Below are positions 52,818-61,314 of a stretch of DNA of 64,000 nucleotides, one piece after another. This DNA comes from Mesorhizobium sp. B2-4-3 (lineage in GTDB: Bacteria; Pseudomonadota; Alphaproteobacteria; Rhizobiales; Rhizobiaceae), in NCBI RefSeq assembly GCF_006442815.1, contig NZ_VFVL01000033.1, positions 1 to 64,000 on the forward strand, given 5' to 3'. The notes beneath the pieces were generated by a model. It saw only the letters and a program-made list of their open reading frames with translations. It did no database searches and was not told the DNA's origin. The position numbers were made by a program, and so were the translations under genes. Each line of letters begins with the position of its first letter. Within the stretch, counting starts at the first letter, position 1.

Positions 52818-54368
52818 ATGAACGGCGATCAGCACATGCTGGAACTGCGCGTGCTTGGCGATTTTCAGGTTATGCGCGACGGCCAGCCGCTTGACCTGCC
52901 GCCGTCGCGCAAGACGCGGGCGCTGCTCGCCTACCTTGCCGTCACCGCCAGGCAGCACCAGCGCGAACGGTTGTGCGAGATATTCTGGGACGTCCCCGAC
53001 GATCCGCGCGGTGCCTTGCGCTGGAGCTTGTCCAAGATCCGCCAGGTCCTGGGCGGTGTTGAAACAGCCCTTGCCGCCGATCGCAACGCGGTCGCGCTCA
53101 ATGTCGCGACGGATTACGCGCGGCTGGCGCCGCTGGTGAAGGCCGACCTTTCCTCCCGCTCGACCGAGGAACTCGAAGCCGTCCTGGCCTCGATCCGTGG
53201 CGGCTTTCTTGCCGACCTCTCGCTCGAGCGCTGCTTCGACTATGAAGCCTGGCGGCAGGCCATCGCCAGCGAGGTGGAGATCGTCGAGCTCGGCATCCTG
53301 CGCGAGCTGGTCGAGCGCCTGGCGGACCAGCCGCGGCGGGCGCTGCCCTTTGCCCAGCGCCTGCGCAGCCTCGTGCCCGACGATACGAGGCTCGCCGCCG
53401 AGACCGAGGCGCTGGAGGACAGGGTCCGGTCGGCCGCTGCTCAAGCCACGGGTCGCGCATCGCAGTCCGGTTCCGCCCGGCCGCCGCAAGTCCCGTTGAA
53501 ATCCGCGTCATCGCAGGATCCCGGCCGCGCCGTGCAATTCTGCCGTGCTCGCGATGGCACCAGGCTCGCCCATGCCAGCACCGGCAGCGGCCCTGCGATC
53601 CTGCGCGCCGCGCACTGGATGTCGCATCTCACCTTCGACTGGGACAGCCCGATCTGGCGGCACTGGATGCGGGAACTGTCGCGCCGGAACCGGCTGGTGC
53701 GCTATGACGAGCGCTGCAACGGCCTGTCGCAAAGGCATGTCGTCGATATCTCGTTCGAGACCATGCTGTCGGACCTCGAATGCGTGGTCGAGGCAACGGC
53801 GCTCGATCGCTTCACCTTGCTCGGCCTGTCGCAGAGCTGCGCGGTTTCGATCGCCTACGCCATCCGGCATCCCGAGCGCGTCTCGGGCATGATCCTTTAT
53901 GGCGGCTACGTCAAAGGCTGGCGGGCGCGTGGCGACGCGGGCGAGATCGCGACGCGCGAGGCCGCCGCGACGCTGATGCGCGAGAGCTGGGGCAAGCCGA
54001 ACCCGATGTTCCGCCAGGCGTTCTGCTCCATGTTCATCCCCGGCGCCACGCACGAGCATTTCGCCTGGATGGACGATCTGATGCTGCGCACCGTCTCGCC
54101 TGACGATGCCTGGCGCCTGCAGAGCGCCTTTTCCGTGATCGATGTCAGCGACTTGCTGGAGAAGGTGCGCGTGCCGACGCTGGTGCTGCACGCGCGGGAC
54201 GACAACGTCGCTCCCGTCGAATCCGGGCGCACCATGGCCGCCGGCATTCCCGGCGCGCGCTTCATCGAGCTCGAGAGCCAGAACCACATCCTCCTCGAAG
54301 GCGAGCCCGCCTTCGAGGAGTTCATCGACCACGTCCGCGCCTTCATCGCCGAGACGGCGGGCGCGTAG
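52818..54368 (+). CDS. SARP/BTAD-type regulator fused to an alpha/beta hydrolase
   Basis: A 516-residue fusion. Residues 1-90 are an OmpR-like winged helix and residues 90-225 a BTAD (SARP) domain: LRVLGDFQVMRDGQPLDLPP with KTRALLAYLAVTARQHQRER, then LERCFDYEAWRQAIASEVEI. Residues about 255-516 are an alpha/beta hydrolase: VRYDERCNGLSQRH, the nucleophile elbow FTLLGLSQSCAVSIAYAIRH, Asp in LVLHARDDNVAPV and His in SQNHILLEGE. The elbow is G-L-S-Q-S, not GxSxG. Adenylate-cyclase-like fusions of this build occur in Rhizobiales. The hydrolase may sense a ligand or signal by binding or turnover. ATG at 52818. Confidence 0.82.
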   Translation: MNGDQHMLELRVLGDFQVMRDGQPLDLPPSRKTRALLAYLAVTARQHQRERLCEIFWDVPDDPRGALRWSLSKIRQVLGGVETALAADRNAVALNVATDYARLAPLVKADLSSRSTEELEAVLASIRGGFLADLSLERCFDYEAWRQAIASEVEIVELGILRELVERLADQPRRALPFAQRLRSLVPDDTRLAAETEALEDRVRSAAAQATGRASQSGSARPPQVPLKSASSQDPGRAVQFCRARDGTRLAHASTGSGPAILRAAHWMSHLTFDWDSPIWRHWMRELSRRNRLVRYDERCNGLSQRHVVDISFETMLSDLECVVEATALDRFTLLGLSQSCAVSIAYAIRHPERVSGMILYGGYVKGWRARGDAGEIATREAAATLMRESWGKPNPMFRQAFCSMFIPGATHEHFAWMDDLMLRTVSPDDAWRLQSAFSVIDVSDLLEKVRVPTLVLHARDDNVAPVESGRTMAAGIPGARFIELESQNHILLEGEPAFEEFIDHVRAFIAETAGA

Positions 54369-54387
54369 CCAAGCGGTCCAGAAGCTC

Positions 54388-54843
54388 TCAGCCCCCGGCC
54401 AATGGCACGGTGAACACCGTGGCGGTGCCGGTGAGGCAAAGCTCGCCGGCTTCGTTGCGCACCGATGTCTCCAGCTTTGTGATCGGCTTGTCGGCGCGCA
54501 CGTCCTTGACCTCGACGCGGCCGGTGATCAATTCGCCGACGCCGACCGCCTTGACGAATTTCCACGAGACTTCGAGGAACACCGAGCCGGGGCCGGGAAG
54601 ATCCTCCGCCACCACCGCGTTCAGGATGCCTGAGGTGACGCCGCCCTGCACGATGAGCTTGCCGAACACCGAAGCCTCGGCCAGCGCCTTGTCGTAATGC
54701 AGCGGATTGCGGTCGCCGGTCATCTCGGCGAAGGCGTCGATATCCTGAGGCTGCGTGCGCCGCGAGCGCTCGGCGAAAGCGCCCAATTGCGGTCGCCCTT
54801 TGATGACACCGACCCACCCGTCCTTCATCACATGCATAGTCAT
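54388..54843 (-). CDS. MaoC family (R)-hydratase-like protein
   Basis: A 151-residue hotdog-fold protein: DIDAFAEMTGDRNPLHYDKA (the catalytic Asp and His), FGKLIVQGGVTSGILNAVVA and ETSVRNEAGELCLTGTATVF. It would hydrate an enoyl-CoA or similar. Last gene of a four-gene minus-strand group with FAD oxidoreductase, flavin monooxygenase and OsmC-like genes; its ATG (54843) overlaps the stop of the FAD gene by four bases. It ends 19 bp from the stop of the convergent SARP-hydrolase gene. Confidence 0.85.
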   Translation of the reverse strand: MTMHVMKDGWVGVIKGRPQLGAFAERSRRTQPQDIDAFAEMTGDRNPLHYDKALAEASVFGKLIVQGGVTSGILNAVVAEDLPGPGSVFLEVSWKFVKAVGVGELITGRVEVKDVRADKPITKLETSVRNEAGELCLTGTATVFTVPLAGG

Positions 54844-56135
54844 GGTCTTGCTCCGGTTCGGTTGCGATTGAGGTTCGAGCCGGCCGAGGCCGGTGGCTCG
54901 TCCTGGTTGGCCGGCGCCCGGTGGGCGGTCGGCCGCGATGCAGGGGAAGGGGCGCGGCGGGCCGGCATGGGCTGCCCGGCCAGCGCCTGCACCTCTGCCT
55001 TCAGCACGGCGCTGAAGCGGCGATGCCGCTCGCCGATATCGTCGAGCGTCCAGTCGAAGCCGGCGATCGCGTCGGTGGTATCCAGGATCTGGTTGGCGAT
55101 CAGGTCGCGCTGCCGCTGCCAGATCGTGAATGCCGCGTCGGACCCGTCGAGGATGGCGCGCGCGAGGCTCTCGGCGTCGCGCAGCGCATCGGAAATGCCG
55201 TGCGAGGTGATCGGGTCGCGGAAGAAGCCGGCGTCACCCACCAGCGCCCATCCGGGGCCGTGCGCCTGACGGATATAGCCCGGCACGCCCCGGAACGCCT
55301 GCAGGCGGGCGTCCTTCGGCGCCTGGGCCGCTTGTGCTGCCAGCGCCGGCGAAAGCGCTTCGAGCACGTCCATGCGGGCGCGGGCGTGGCCGAGGCGGAA
55401 GCGCTGGTCGAACAGGCTCGTCGGCACCGAGGCGACGATGCAGGCGAGGCCGTCATTGGTCGGGATGAACGAGCCGGCGATCCCGTCGCGGAAGTACCAG
55501 TGATAGCCGGCGCCCGGCTCGACCGGCGCATAGCCATAGACATGGGCGGCCGACACTGCGCCGCGCCGCAAGGGCTGGGCGTCCACGCATTTCGCGACCA
55601 GCGAGCCGATGCCGTCGGCGCCGACCACGATATCGGCGCTGACCCTCACGGATGCGCGACCGGCGGCGCGGATTTCGATGCCGCGCACGCGCCCGCGCGT
55701 GTCGGCGAAGAGGTCGCCGACCGCCACCTCGTGCAGGGCCTCCGCGCCGGCCTTGCGCGCCGCATCGACCAGGATGCGGTCGAGCACCGTGCGCCGCGGC
55801 GCGATCAGCCCGGGAAGGTCCGAACCGGCGGCGAGCGGGACGGCGATCTCCTCCTCGCCATAGTGGAAAGTCGTCGTCTCGATCGGCGGCGTCCCGGCCT
55901 TGAGCAGCGGCTCGAGCAGGCCCCAGCGCCAAAGCTGCAACACGGCCGGCCGCATCAGCGCATGCGTCGACAGCGTGTCGGAGCCGTACGGCTTGCGGTC
56001 GATCGCAAGCACCTTGAGACCCGCGCGCGCGAGCAGCATCGCGGTCGCCGCACCCGCGCAGCGCGCGCCGACGATGATGGCGTCGTAGTGGCCGCGCCTG
56101 GGGGTGGCCATGAGGGAGATGGGATTGGTTGCCAT
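54840..56135 (-). CDS. FAD-dependent monooxygenase/halogenase-type oxidoreductase
   Basis: A 431-residue class A flavoprotein: YDAIIVGARCAGAATAMLLA at the start, ADIVVGADGIGSLVAK (the DG motif) and WALVGDAGFFRDPITSHGIS (the GD motif), as in PHBH-like monooxygenases, geranylgeranyl reductases and flavin halogenases. The ATG at 56135 or a second ATG (56111) starts the protein. The C-terminal 45 residues (from PARRAPSPASRP) are Arg/Pro/Ala-rich and poorly conserved. Its gene is 14 bp after the flavin monooxygenase, so it is co-transcribed. Confidence 0.82.
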   Translation of the reverse strand: MATNPISLMATPRRGHYDAIIVGARCAGAATAMLLARAGLKVLAIDRKPYGSDTLSTHALMRPAVLQLWRWGLLEPLLKAGTPPIETTTFHYGEEEIAVPLAAGSDLPGLIAPRRTVLDRILVDAARKAGAEALHEVAVGDLFADTRGRVRGIEIRAAGRASVRVSADIVVGADGIGSLVAKCVDAQPLRRGAVSAAHVYGYAPVEPGAGYHWYFRDGIAGSFIPTNDGLACIVASVPTSLFDQRFRLGHARARMDVLEALSPALAAQAAQAPKDARLQAFRGVPGYIRQAHGPGWALVGDAGFFRDPITSHGISDALRDAESLARAILDGSDAAFTIWQRQRDLIANQILDTTDAIAGFDWTLDDIGERHRRFSAVLKAEVQALAGQPMPARRAPSPASRPTAHRAPANQDEPPASAGSNLNRNRTGARP

Positions 56136-56149
56136 GGTGGTCGTGATCC

Positions 56150-57370
56150 TCAGGCCGCCTTGCGGCCGTTGCAGTCGAGATGACGCGAGATTTCGGCGGC
56201 GATCGCTTCGGCGTCCGCGCCGACGCCGCCGATGAAGTTGGAATCGCGCTTGCGCAGGAAGCGGAAGCCGAGCGCATAGAGGCCGGGCACGCAGGTGACG
56301 CCGCCCTGATGCGCGAGCTCGCCGTCGGCGCCGAGCGCCAGCGGCTCCAGCCAGCCGAGCGAGCGCGCATAGCCGGTGGCCCAGATGATGGTGCGGATCG
56401 ATCCGTCGGTGAGCGACAGCTGTTCTGCGCGCGCCGGCATCGCAATCGGCTCGGGCCGGTTTGGTGTCGCCACGCCCGTGAAGCGGTCGATCTGGTCGAG
56501 CAGGCGCGCCTGCTTCGCTTCCGCCGCGGCCATGTGCTGGCCAAGGTCGCCGGCGAAGGCGATCTCGCGATCGCCGACGCCGCGCACCCGCCCGGTCAGC
56601 TCCACGCCAAGCGCCTGCAGCGTGGCGAGATCGACATCGGCCCTGTCGGGCCGACCGGCGAGCTGCAGCGACGGCTGGCGTCGCGCGCCTTCCGGATTGG
56701 CGAGGTCTTCCCGGCGCTGCGCCATCAGGCCCATTGCGCACAGCCAGAAGAAGATATCCTGACCGCGCCATGTTCTGGGCAGGCGCGTATGCTTGCCGAC
56801 CGAAAGCACCACGCGGCGTCCGGCACGGGCGAGCTCGTCGGCGATCTGCACGCCGGAGGACGAGGCGCCGACGACCAGCACGCCGCCGCCCGGCAACTCG
56901 CCGGGCGAGCGATATTGCGAGGCGTGAATACTGAGCGGTCCGCGAATGGTCTCAGCCGAAAAAGGGATGACCGGCCGGTCGCAATGTCCCGTCGCGACGA
57001 CGACCGCGCGCGCCGACCACTCGCCGGCGCTGGTGCGCAAGGCAAAGCCGTCGCCGGTCCTCTTGACAGATGTGACCTCGACATTGGTCTCGACGGGCGC
57101 ATGCCACTGCCAGGCGTAGCGCTCCAGGCTTTCCACGAAAGCCCCTTTGCTCATGAAGCCGTCGGGATCGCCGCCCTCATAGGGCGAGCCGGGCAGGGCG
57201 TTCAGCCAGTTCGGCGTGAGCAGCCTGAGCGAGCGCCAGCTCTGCGAGCGCCAGCGCTCGCCGATGCGGCCGCGCTCCAGCACGGCATGGTCGATACCGG
57301 CCTGGCCGAGGCAATGGCTGAGCGCAAGGCCAGCCTGGCCCGCGCCGATGATGACGACCGCGCGTCTCAT
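56150..57370 (-). CDS. Flavin-containing monooxygenase-like protein
   Basis: A 406-residue protein of the FMO/TrkA-like group: AVVIIGAGQAGLALSHCLGQ (FAD), HCDRPVIPFSA, the NADPH motif GGGVLVVGASSSGVQIADEL and WATGYARSLGWLEPLAL. A class B monooxygenase that might oxidise an N- or S-containing compound or a ketone. It follows the OsmC-like gene after 65 bp. ATG at 57370; longer frames upstream read through the OsmC gene in another frame. Confidence 0.83.
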   Translation of the reverse strand: MRRAVVIIGAGQAGLALSHCLGQAGIDHAVLERGRIGERWRSQSWRSLRLLTPNWLNALPGSPYEGGDPDGFMSKGAFVESLERYAWQWHAPVETNVEVTSVKRTGDGFALRTSAGEWSARAVVVATGHCDRPVIPFSAETIRGPLSIHASQYRSPGELPGGGVLVVGASSSGVQIADELARAGRRVVLSVGKHTRLPRTWRGQDIFFWLCAMGLMAQRREDLANPEGARRQPSLQLAGRPDRADVDLATLQALGVELTGRVRGVGDREIAFAGDLGQHMAAAEAKQARLLDQIDRFTGVATPNRPEPIAMPARAEQLSLTDGSIRTIIWATGYARSLGWLEPLALGADGELAHQGGVTCVPGLYALGFRFLRKRDSNFIGGVGADAEAIAAEISRHLDCNGRKAA

Positions 57371-57435
57371 GGTTCTGGTCCGTTTGGGAGGAAGCAGGCG
57401 GCCCGGATCGGTCCGGATCGCCTGCCGGCTTCGGC

Positions 57436-58014
57436 TTACTGGATGGTCTTGATGCCGACGGTGACCGGCACGCCCTTGGTCAGCACGTCGAACACGGCCG
57501 AACGGGCTCGCGACTGCTCGACCAGCTGCTGCAGCTTCTCGGCCGGCGCGTCGCCTTCGATCTCGAACGACACCTGGATGTTCTGGAAGCCGTTGCGGAC
57601 CTCGTCGGAAATGCCGAGGATGCCGCGCAGGTCGATGTCGCCGTCGACCGAGCACTTCACCTTGGTGAGCTTGATCCCGCGCGCGGCGGCAATGTTGGCG
57701 ACGCCAGCCATCAGGCAGCCCGCCAGCCCGTGCAGCAGCCATTCGACCGGGGTCGGCGCATTGTCGCCGCCGCACAGGATCGCCGGATGGTCGGCGTCGG
57801 CATAATGCGGCTTCTCGTGCTTCTGCTCCTGGCCGGCGCCGAAGAAGCCATTCATGACGGTCTTGCTGTGCGTGCCTTCGATCCACTCGTTGTGGGCGCG
57901 GAACTGGAATTTTGCCAGCTCCGGCTGCGCGGCGACGAAATTGATCGTCGCCAGAAGGTTCGGCGTGTCGACGCCATTGAGCGGAAGCCGTGCAGGTTTG
58001 GTGTTGGGTTGCAT
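57436..58014 (-). CDS. OsmC family protein
   Basis: A 192-residue OsmC/Ohr-like protein: both redox cysteines are present, in PAILCGGDN (about residue 80) and LAGCLMAGVANIAA (about residue 100), the typical arrangement for peroxide or thiol-dependent detoxification. The end reads VLTKGVPVTVGIKTI. ATG at 58014 has GGAG six bases upstream; ATG 58020 and TTG 58026 lie too close to it. First gene of the OsmC-FMO-FAD-MaoC group; a perfect 13-bp palindrome lies about 130 bp upstream. Confidence 0.82.
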   Translation of the reverse strand: MQPNTKPARLPLNGVDTPNLLATINFVAAQPELAKFQFRAHNEWIEGTHSKTVMNGFFGAGQEQKHEKPHYADADHPAILCGGDNAPTPVEWLLHGLAGCLMAGVANIAAARGIKLTKVKCSVDGDIDLRGILGISDEVRNGFQNIQVSFEIEGDAPAEKLQQLVEQSRARSAVFDVLTKGVPVTVGIKTIQ

Positions 58015-58146
58015 CTTCATCTCCAAAGGTTCGTTTGCGGCTTGGTTGCCGTGACGGCCTCTGTTTGCCGATGGAGCGTTTGAACGAGAGTGGGTGCGAC
58101 CGTGGAATTTTTCATACGTCTACCGTTGGAAATTGCGTTGGATGTA

Positions 58147-58159
58147 TCGTTTGAAACGA
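58147..58159. promoter_or_regulatory. Candidate operator, TCGTTTGAAACGA
   Basis: A perfect odd palindrome TCGTTT-G-AAACGA at 58147-58159 lies between the OsmC-type operon and the DUF1127 terminator, about 130 bp upstream of the OsmC start. It is typical of TetR- or MarR-family operators, but no such regulator is adjacent, except possibly outside this group. Confidence 0.45.
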
Positions 58160-58185
58160 ATGTCAACGCCCGAATGCGCCGGAAC

Positions 58186-58217
58186 GCAAAAGCCCCCGGC
58201 GTGGGGAAGCCCGGGGC
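58186..58217 (-). terminator. Rho-independent terminator of the DUF1127 gene
   Basis: On the minus strand GCCCCGGGC (58217-58209) pairs with GCCGGGGGC (58200-58192), followed by TTTTG (58191-58187). It lies 35 bp beyond the DUF1127 stop at 58252. Confidence 0.7.
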
Positions 58218-58251
58218 CTGTCGAGAGCGTGGTGACGACCGCCATCGGGGG

Positions 58252-58497
58252 TCATCCGGCGTTGCGGATTTCCATCCCGTCGGCGTCGGAGGCGTAGCGC
58301 ATCGAGGTGTAATGGTCGATTTCCGAACGGGCGATACCCAAGTCCTTGAGCAGATGATCGGGCATGGCCTGCATGGCGGCGCGGTCGCTGCGCATCCTCA
58401 TCGCACGATAGGCAAGCCGCAGCGCACGGCCGGCAAAGCCAATCAGGCTGAGGTCCGCGCGGCTGGGTTCACAGGCGGTGTGCTCCAAACTCGTCAT
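58252..58497 (-). CDS. DUF1127 family small protein
   Basis: An 81-residue basic protein with the DUF1127 (YjiS-like) signature: MPDHLLKDLGIARSEIDHYT. The family includes short regulators of phosphate and carbon metabolism and RNA turnover in Rhizobiales. GGAG six bases before the ATG at 58497 favours that start over ATG 58509. It is followed by a clear terminator and is monocistronic. Confidence 0.82.
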   Translation of the reverse strand: MTSLEHTACEPSRADLSLIGFAGRALRLAYRAMRMRSDRAAMQAMPDHLLKDLGIARSEIDHYTSMRYASDADGMEIRNAG

Positions 58498-58753
58498 TGT
58501 CGTCTCCATCTCTTTGCGGCGTGATCATTCACGTCACCAATGGGAAGACTTGTCGCCGACGACCGGGGGAGCGAGCGTTGGAGCGGGCGTCGAAATTGCC
58601 GTGGGAATCTGGTGGTATCTCAGTTTGAAAATATCGTGCCTTGCCAATGCGGCATGGAGCGCTTCGTCGCGAAGTCCTTGGCCTTCTTATTATATCAGGT
58701 CTAGCGTATATATGGCTGCGTTACCATGCTCATGTTCAGAGGGGAATTAAATT

Positions 58754-58969
58754 ATGCGCAAACAGAAAACGCTTGGACTGGCGCTTCTGGCTTCTAGTTC
58801 GCTTTTCCTCGCCGACGTCGCTTTTGCGAAAGATGCCTACAAAACACCATGCAGGGCGGATGCCCAGCGACTGTGCAAGATGGTCGACAATGCAAAGGGG
58901 TTGAGCTGTCTTAAACAGCACATCAGTGAGCTCACTCCTGCCTGCAAAGCGTTTCTCTCCAAGCAATGA
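58754..58969 (+). CDS. Small exported Cys-rich protein (GLG1-repeat-like)
   Basis: A 71-residue protein: signal peptide MRKQKTLGLALLASSSLFLA with cleavage after AFA, then a 46-residue mature part with CRADAQRLCKMVDNAKGLSC and LKQHISELTPACKAFLSK. Four Cys in C-x7-C-x10-C-x12-C spacing resemble the cysteine-rich GLG1 repeat. The upstream DNA is unusually AT-rich for this genome (TCTTATTATATCAGG, ATATATGG), as for a strong promoter. AGAGGGG lies nine bases before the ATG. Confidence 0.72.
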   Translation: MRKQKTLGLALLASSSLFLADVAFAKDAYKTPCRADAQRLCKMVDNAKGLSCLKQHISELTPACKAFLSKQ

Positions 58970-59018
58970 ACTGTAATAGCCGTCAAGGGTCGTACTGATT
59001 ACAGGGCGGTGGCGGCCT

Positions 59019-60179
59019 TCAGGAAATCCGCCGCCCGGCCTCGTCCAGCAAGACGCAATCGTCCGCGTCGAAGCTGAGTTCGATCGCTTCGCCTTCGCGC
59101 AGAACGCGGCCATCGATCGGGGCGTTGGCGCGGATGTTCGTCTTGCCGCCTATGTCGACCTCGTAGATGGCGCTGCTGCCGAGATAGGAGGCCGACACGA
59201 CCCGGCCAGGCAACCGGTTGGCGCTCGCCTTGGCACCCACCGCGAGTTTCTGCGGCCGCACCACGACGGTGACGGCGCTGCCCTGCGGCAGCGGTCGCGG
59301 CGCCAGCACATTGACGGCCTGGCCACTGGCCAGCTTGACTGTCGTCGGCCTGTCGGATCGGCTCACCGTGCCAGCGAGCATGTTGGCCTTGCCGAGGAAG
59401 TCGGCGACGAAGGCGGTGGCCGGCCGCTCGTAGACCTCTTCGGGCGTGCCGACCTGCTCGGCCGAGCCGGCATTCATCACCACGATGCGGTCCGACATGG
59501 ACAGCGCTTCTTCCTGGTCGTGCGTGACGAAGATGGCGGTGATGCCGGTCTCCTTCTGGATCTTCTTGATCTCGACGCGCATCTCCTCGCGCATGTTGGC
59601 GTCGAGCGCCGAGAGCGGCTCGTCGAGCAGAAGCACCTGCGGCTCGAACACGATGGCGCGCGCCAGCGCGATGCGCTGCTGCTGGCCGCCCGACAATTGC
59701 GAGGGCAGTTTCTTCTCGCTGCCCGGCAACCGCACCATCTCGAGCGCCTGGCCGACCTTGCGCTTGATCTCGGGCTTGGCGACGTTGCGATATTTCAGGC
59801 CGAAGGCGACATTGTCGAACACGGTTTTGTGCGGGAACAGCGCGTAACTCTGGAACACCAACCCGATATTGCGCTTGTAGATCGGCACGTCGTCGACGCG
59901 CCGGCCGCCGATCATGATCTGGCCGGCCGAAATGTCGACCAGGCCGGCGATGGAGCGCAGGATCGTCGTCTTGCCGCAGCCCGAAGGCCCGAGCAGCGTG
60001 ACGAAGCTGCCCTTGCGGATCGACAAAGAGAAATCGCGCACCGCGACGAACTTGCCATAGGCGATGTCGATGTTGCGGAACTCGACCGCCGGGCTGCTCG
60101 CCCCGGCGGCCGCGTTCGCGCCTTCCGCCCCGGCCGAGGCCGGCCGGGGATGGATTTTCGCGTCCTGGCCGTCAGGCAC
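59019..60179 (-). CDS. ABC transporter ATP-binding protein, PotA type
   Basis: A 386-residue ATPase: Walker A GPSGCGKTT, Q-loop GLVFQSYALFPHKTVFDNV, signature LSGGQQQRIALARAI, Walker B VLLLDEPLSALDA, and an OB-like TOBE_2 domain at the C-terminus (from about residue 280). This is the polyamine/opine/iron (PotA/FbpC) type. It powers the two permeases above. GTG at 60179 overlaps the end of the substrate-binding gene by eight bases. Residues 1-30 are low-complexity (Ala/Gly/Ser). Last gene of the operon. Confidence 0.9.
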   Translation of the reverse strand: MPDGQDAKIHPRPASAGAEGANAAAGASSPAVEFRNIDIAYGKFVAVRDFSLSIRKGSFVTLLGPSGCGKTTILRSIAGLVDISAGQIMIGGRRVDDVPIYKRNIGLVFQSYALFPHKTVFDNVAFGLKYRNVAKPEIKRKVGQALEMVRLPGSEKKLPSQLSGGQQQRIALARAIVFEPQVLLLDEPLSALDANMREEMRVEIKKIQKETGITAIFVTHDQEEALSMSDRIVVMNAGSAEQVGTPEEVYERPATAFVADFLGKANMLAGTVSRSDRPTTVKLASGQAVNVLAPRPLPQGSAVTVVVRPQKLAVGAKASANRLPGRVVSASYLGSSAIYEVDIGGKTNIRANAPIDGRVLREGEAIELSFDADDCVLLDEAGRRIS

Positions 60180-61314
60180 CTTTCGATATCCTGTTCCACT
60201 GCTTGGTCCAGGCGTCCTCGTTGGTCGCCCAGTAGGTCGGATCGGCGAAGGTCAGCGCCTTCATCGTGCCGGTCGGATCGAAAGCCGGCAGCTTCGCGAT
60301 CTTGTCGGTGAGCTTGACCTTGGTCGGGTCGAGCGACGGCGGGTAGCTCTGGCCCTCGGCCACCGCGATCGAGGTCGCCGGGTCGAGCATGAAGTTGATC
60401 AGCTCCTCGCATTCGGTCATCGGCGAGCCCTTCAGGATCAGCATGTCCTCCATCCAGGCATAGGAACCGGCCGGATCGAGATAGCCGATCGGATGGCCCT
60501 GGTCCTGGAGTGCTGCGACGCGGCCCGACCAGGCGTCGGTCACCACGATCTCGCCCTTGGAAAGCAGGTCCATAAGTTCCGCGCCGGAGCTCCAGAACTT
60601 CTTGGCGAGGTCGCGCGTCTCGCGCACCTTGGCCCAGATCGTGTCCATGTCCTTGAGGTTGTTGGGATCTTGTCCGGTGGCCAAAGCCGCGTACCAGACG
60701 CGCGTCGTCATGTCGGAATAGCCGCCGACCTTGCCCGCGTATTTCTTGTCGAGCAGCAATGCGGCGCCCTTTTCCTTGGCCTCTTCCGGCGAGATGACCT
60801 TGGTGTTGTAGGCGATGCCGGTGGTGCCGTAGTCGTAAGGCACGGCCGACAGCTTCGGCGTCAGCTTGCGGAACGGCTCGATCATCGGCTGCAGCACATT
60901 CACCATGTTGGGAATGTTGGCCTCGTTGATCTCCGAGGTCAGGCCGCCATTGACGTATTTGATGTAGTAATTGACGCCCGACGAATGGATGACCTGGTAG
61001 TCACCGGGCTTCGCGGTCTTGATCTTGGTGATGATCTCGTCCTCGTCGCCGAACGTGCCTTGCACCACCTTGATCTTGGTCTTGGCCGTGTAGGGCTGGA
61101 AGGCGAATTTGTCGATCGCGTCCTGCACCGTGCCGCCCCAGCCGTCGAAGCGGACTTCCTCGACCGCGGCGAGCGCGCGGCCCATCCACGGCATGGAAAG
61201 CCCCGCCGATGCGGCGGCTGCCGCCGTCAGCGTCAGGAAAGTGCGGCGGCTCAGATCGCCATTGGCATACCGGTCATGCAGCCGTTCCAGCCGTTTGGTT
61301 GTCGTCAGTTTCAT
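60172..61314 (-). CDS. Substrate-binding protein, PotD-like, Tat-exported
   Basis: A 380-residue periplasmic binding protein. Residues 20-45 hold a twin-arginine signal (LSRRTFLTLTAAAAASAGLS). The mature part follows the SBP_bac_6/8 PotD-like pattern (VRFDGWGGTVQDAIDKFAF, VPYDYGTTGIAYNTKVISP, WSGRVAALQDQGHPIGYLDP, INFMLDPATSIAVAEGQSY). It binds a polyamine-like or related small cation for the permeases. The ATG is coupled to the second permease stop (ATGA). The Tat signal suggests that folding or a cofactor occurs before export, an inference. Confidence 0.88.
   Translation of the reverse strand: MKLTTTKRLERLHDRYANGDLSRRTFLTLTAAAAASAGLSMPWMGRALAAVEEVRFDGWGGTVQDAIDKFAFQPYTAKTKIKVVQGTFGDEDEIITKIKTAKPGDYQVIHSSGVNYYIKYVNGGLTSEINEANIPNMVNVLQPMIEPFRKLTPKLSAVPYDYGTTGIAYNTKVISPEEAKEKGAALLLDKKYAGKVGGYSDMTTRVWYAALATGQDPNNLKDMDTIWAKVRETRDLAKKFWSSGAELMDLLSKGEIVVTDAWSGRVAALQDQGHPIGYLDPAGSYAWMEDMLILKGSPMTECEELINFMLDPATSIAVAEGQSYPPSLDPTKVKLTDKIAKLPAFDPTGTMKALTFADPTYWATNEDAWTKQWNRISKGA

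Noticed and set aside
54921..57805. Long plus-strand frames opposite the flavoprotein genes
   Set aside because: Same reason: antisense to genes with intact FAD and NADPH motifs.
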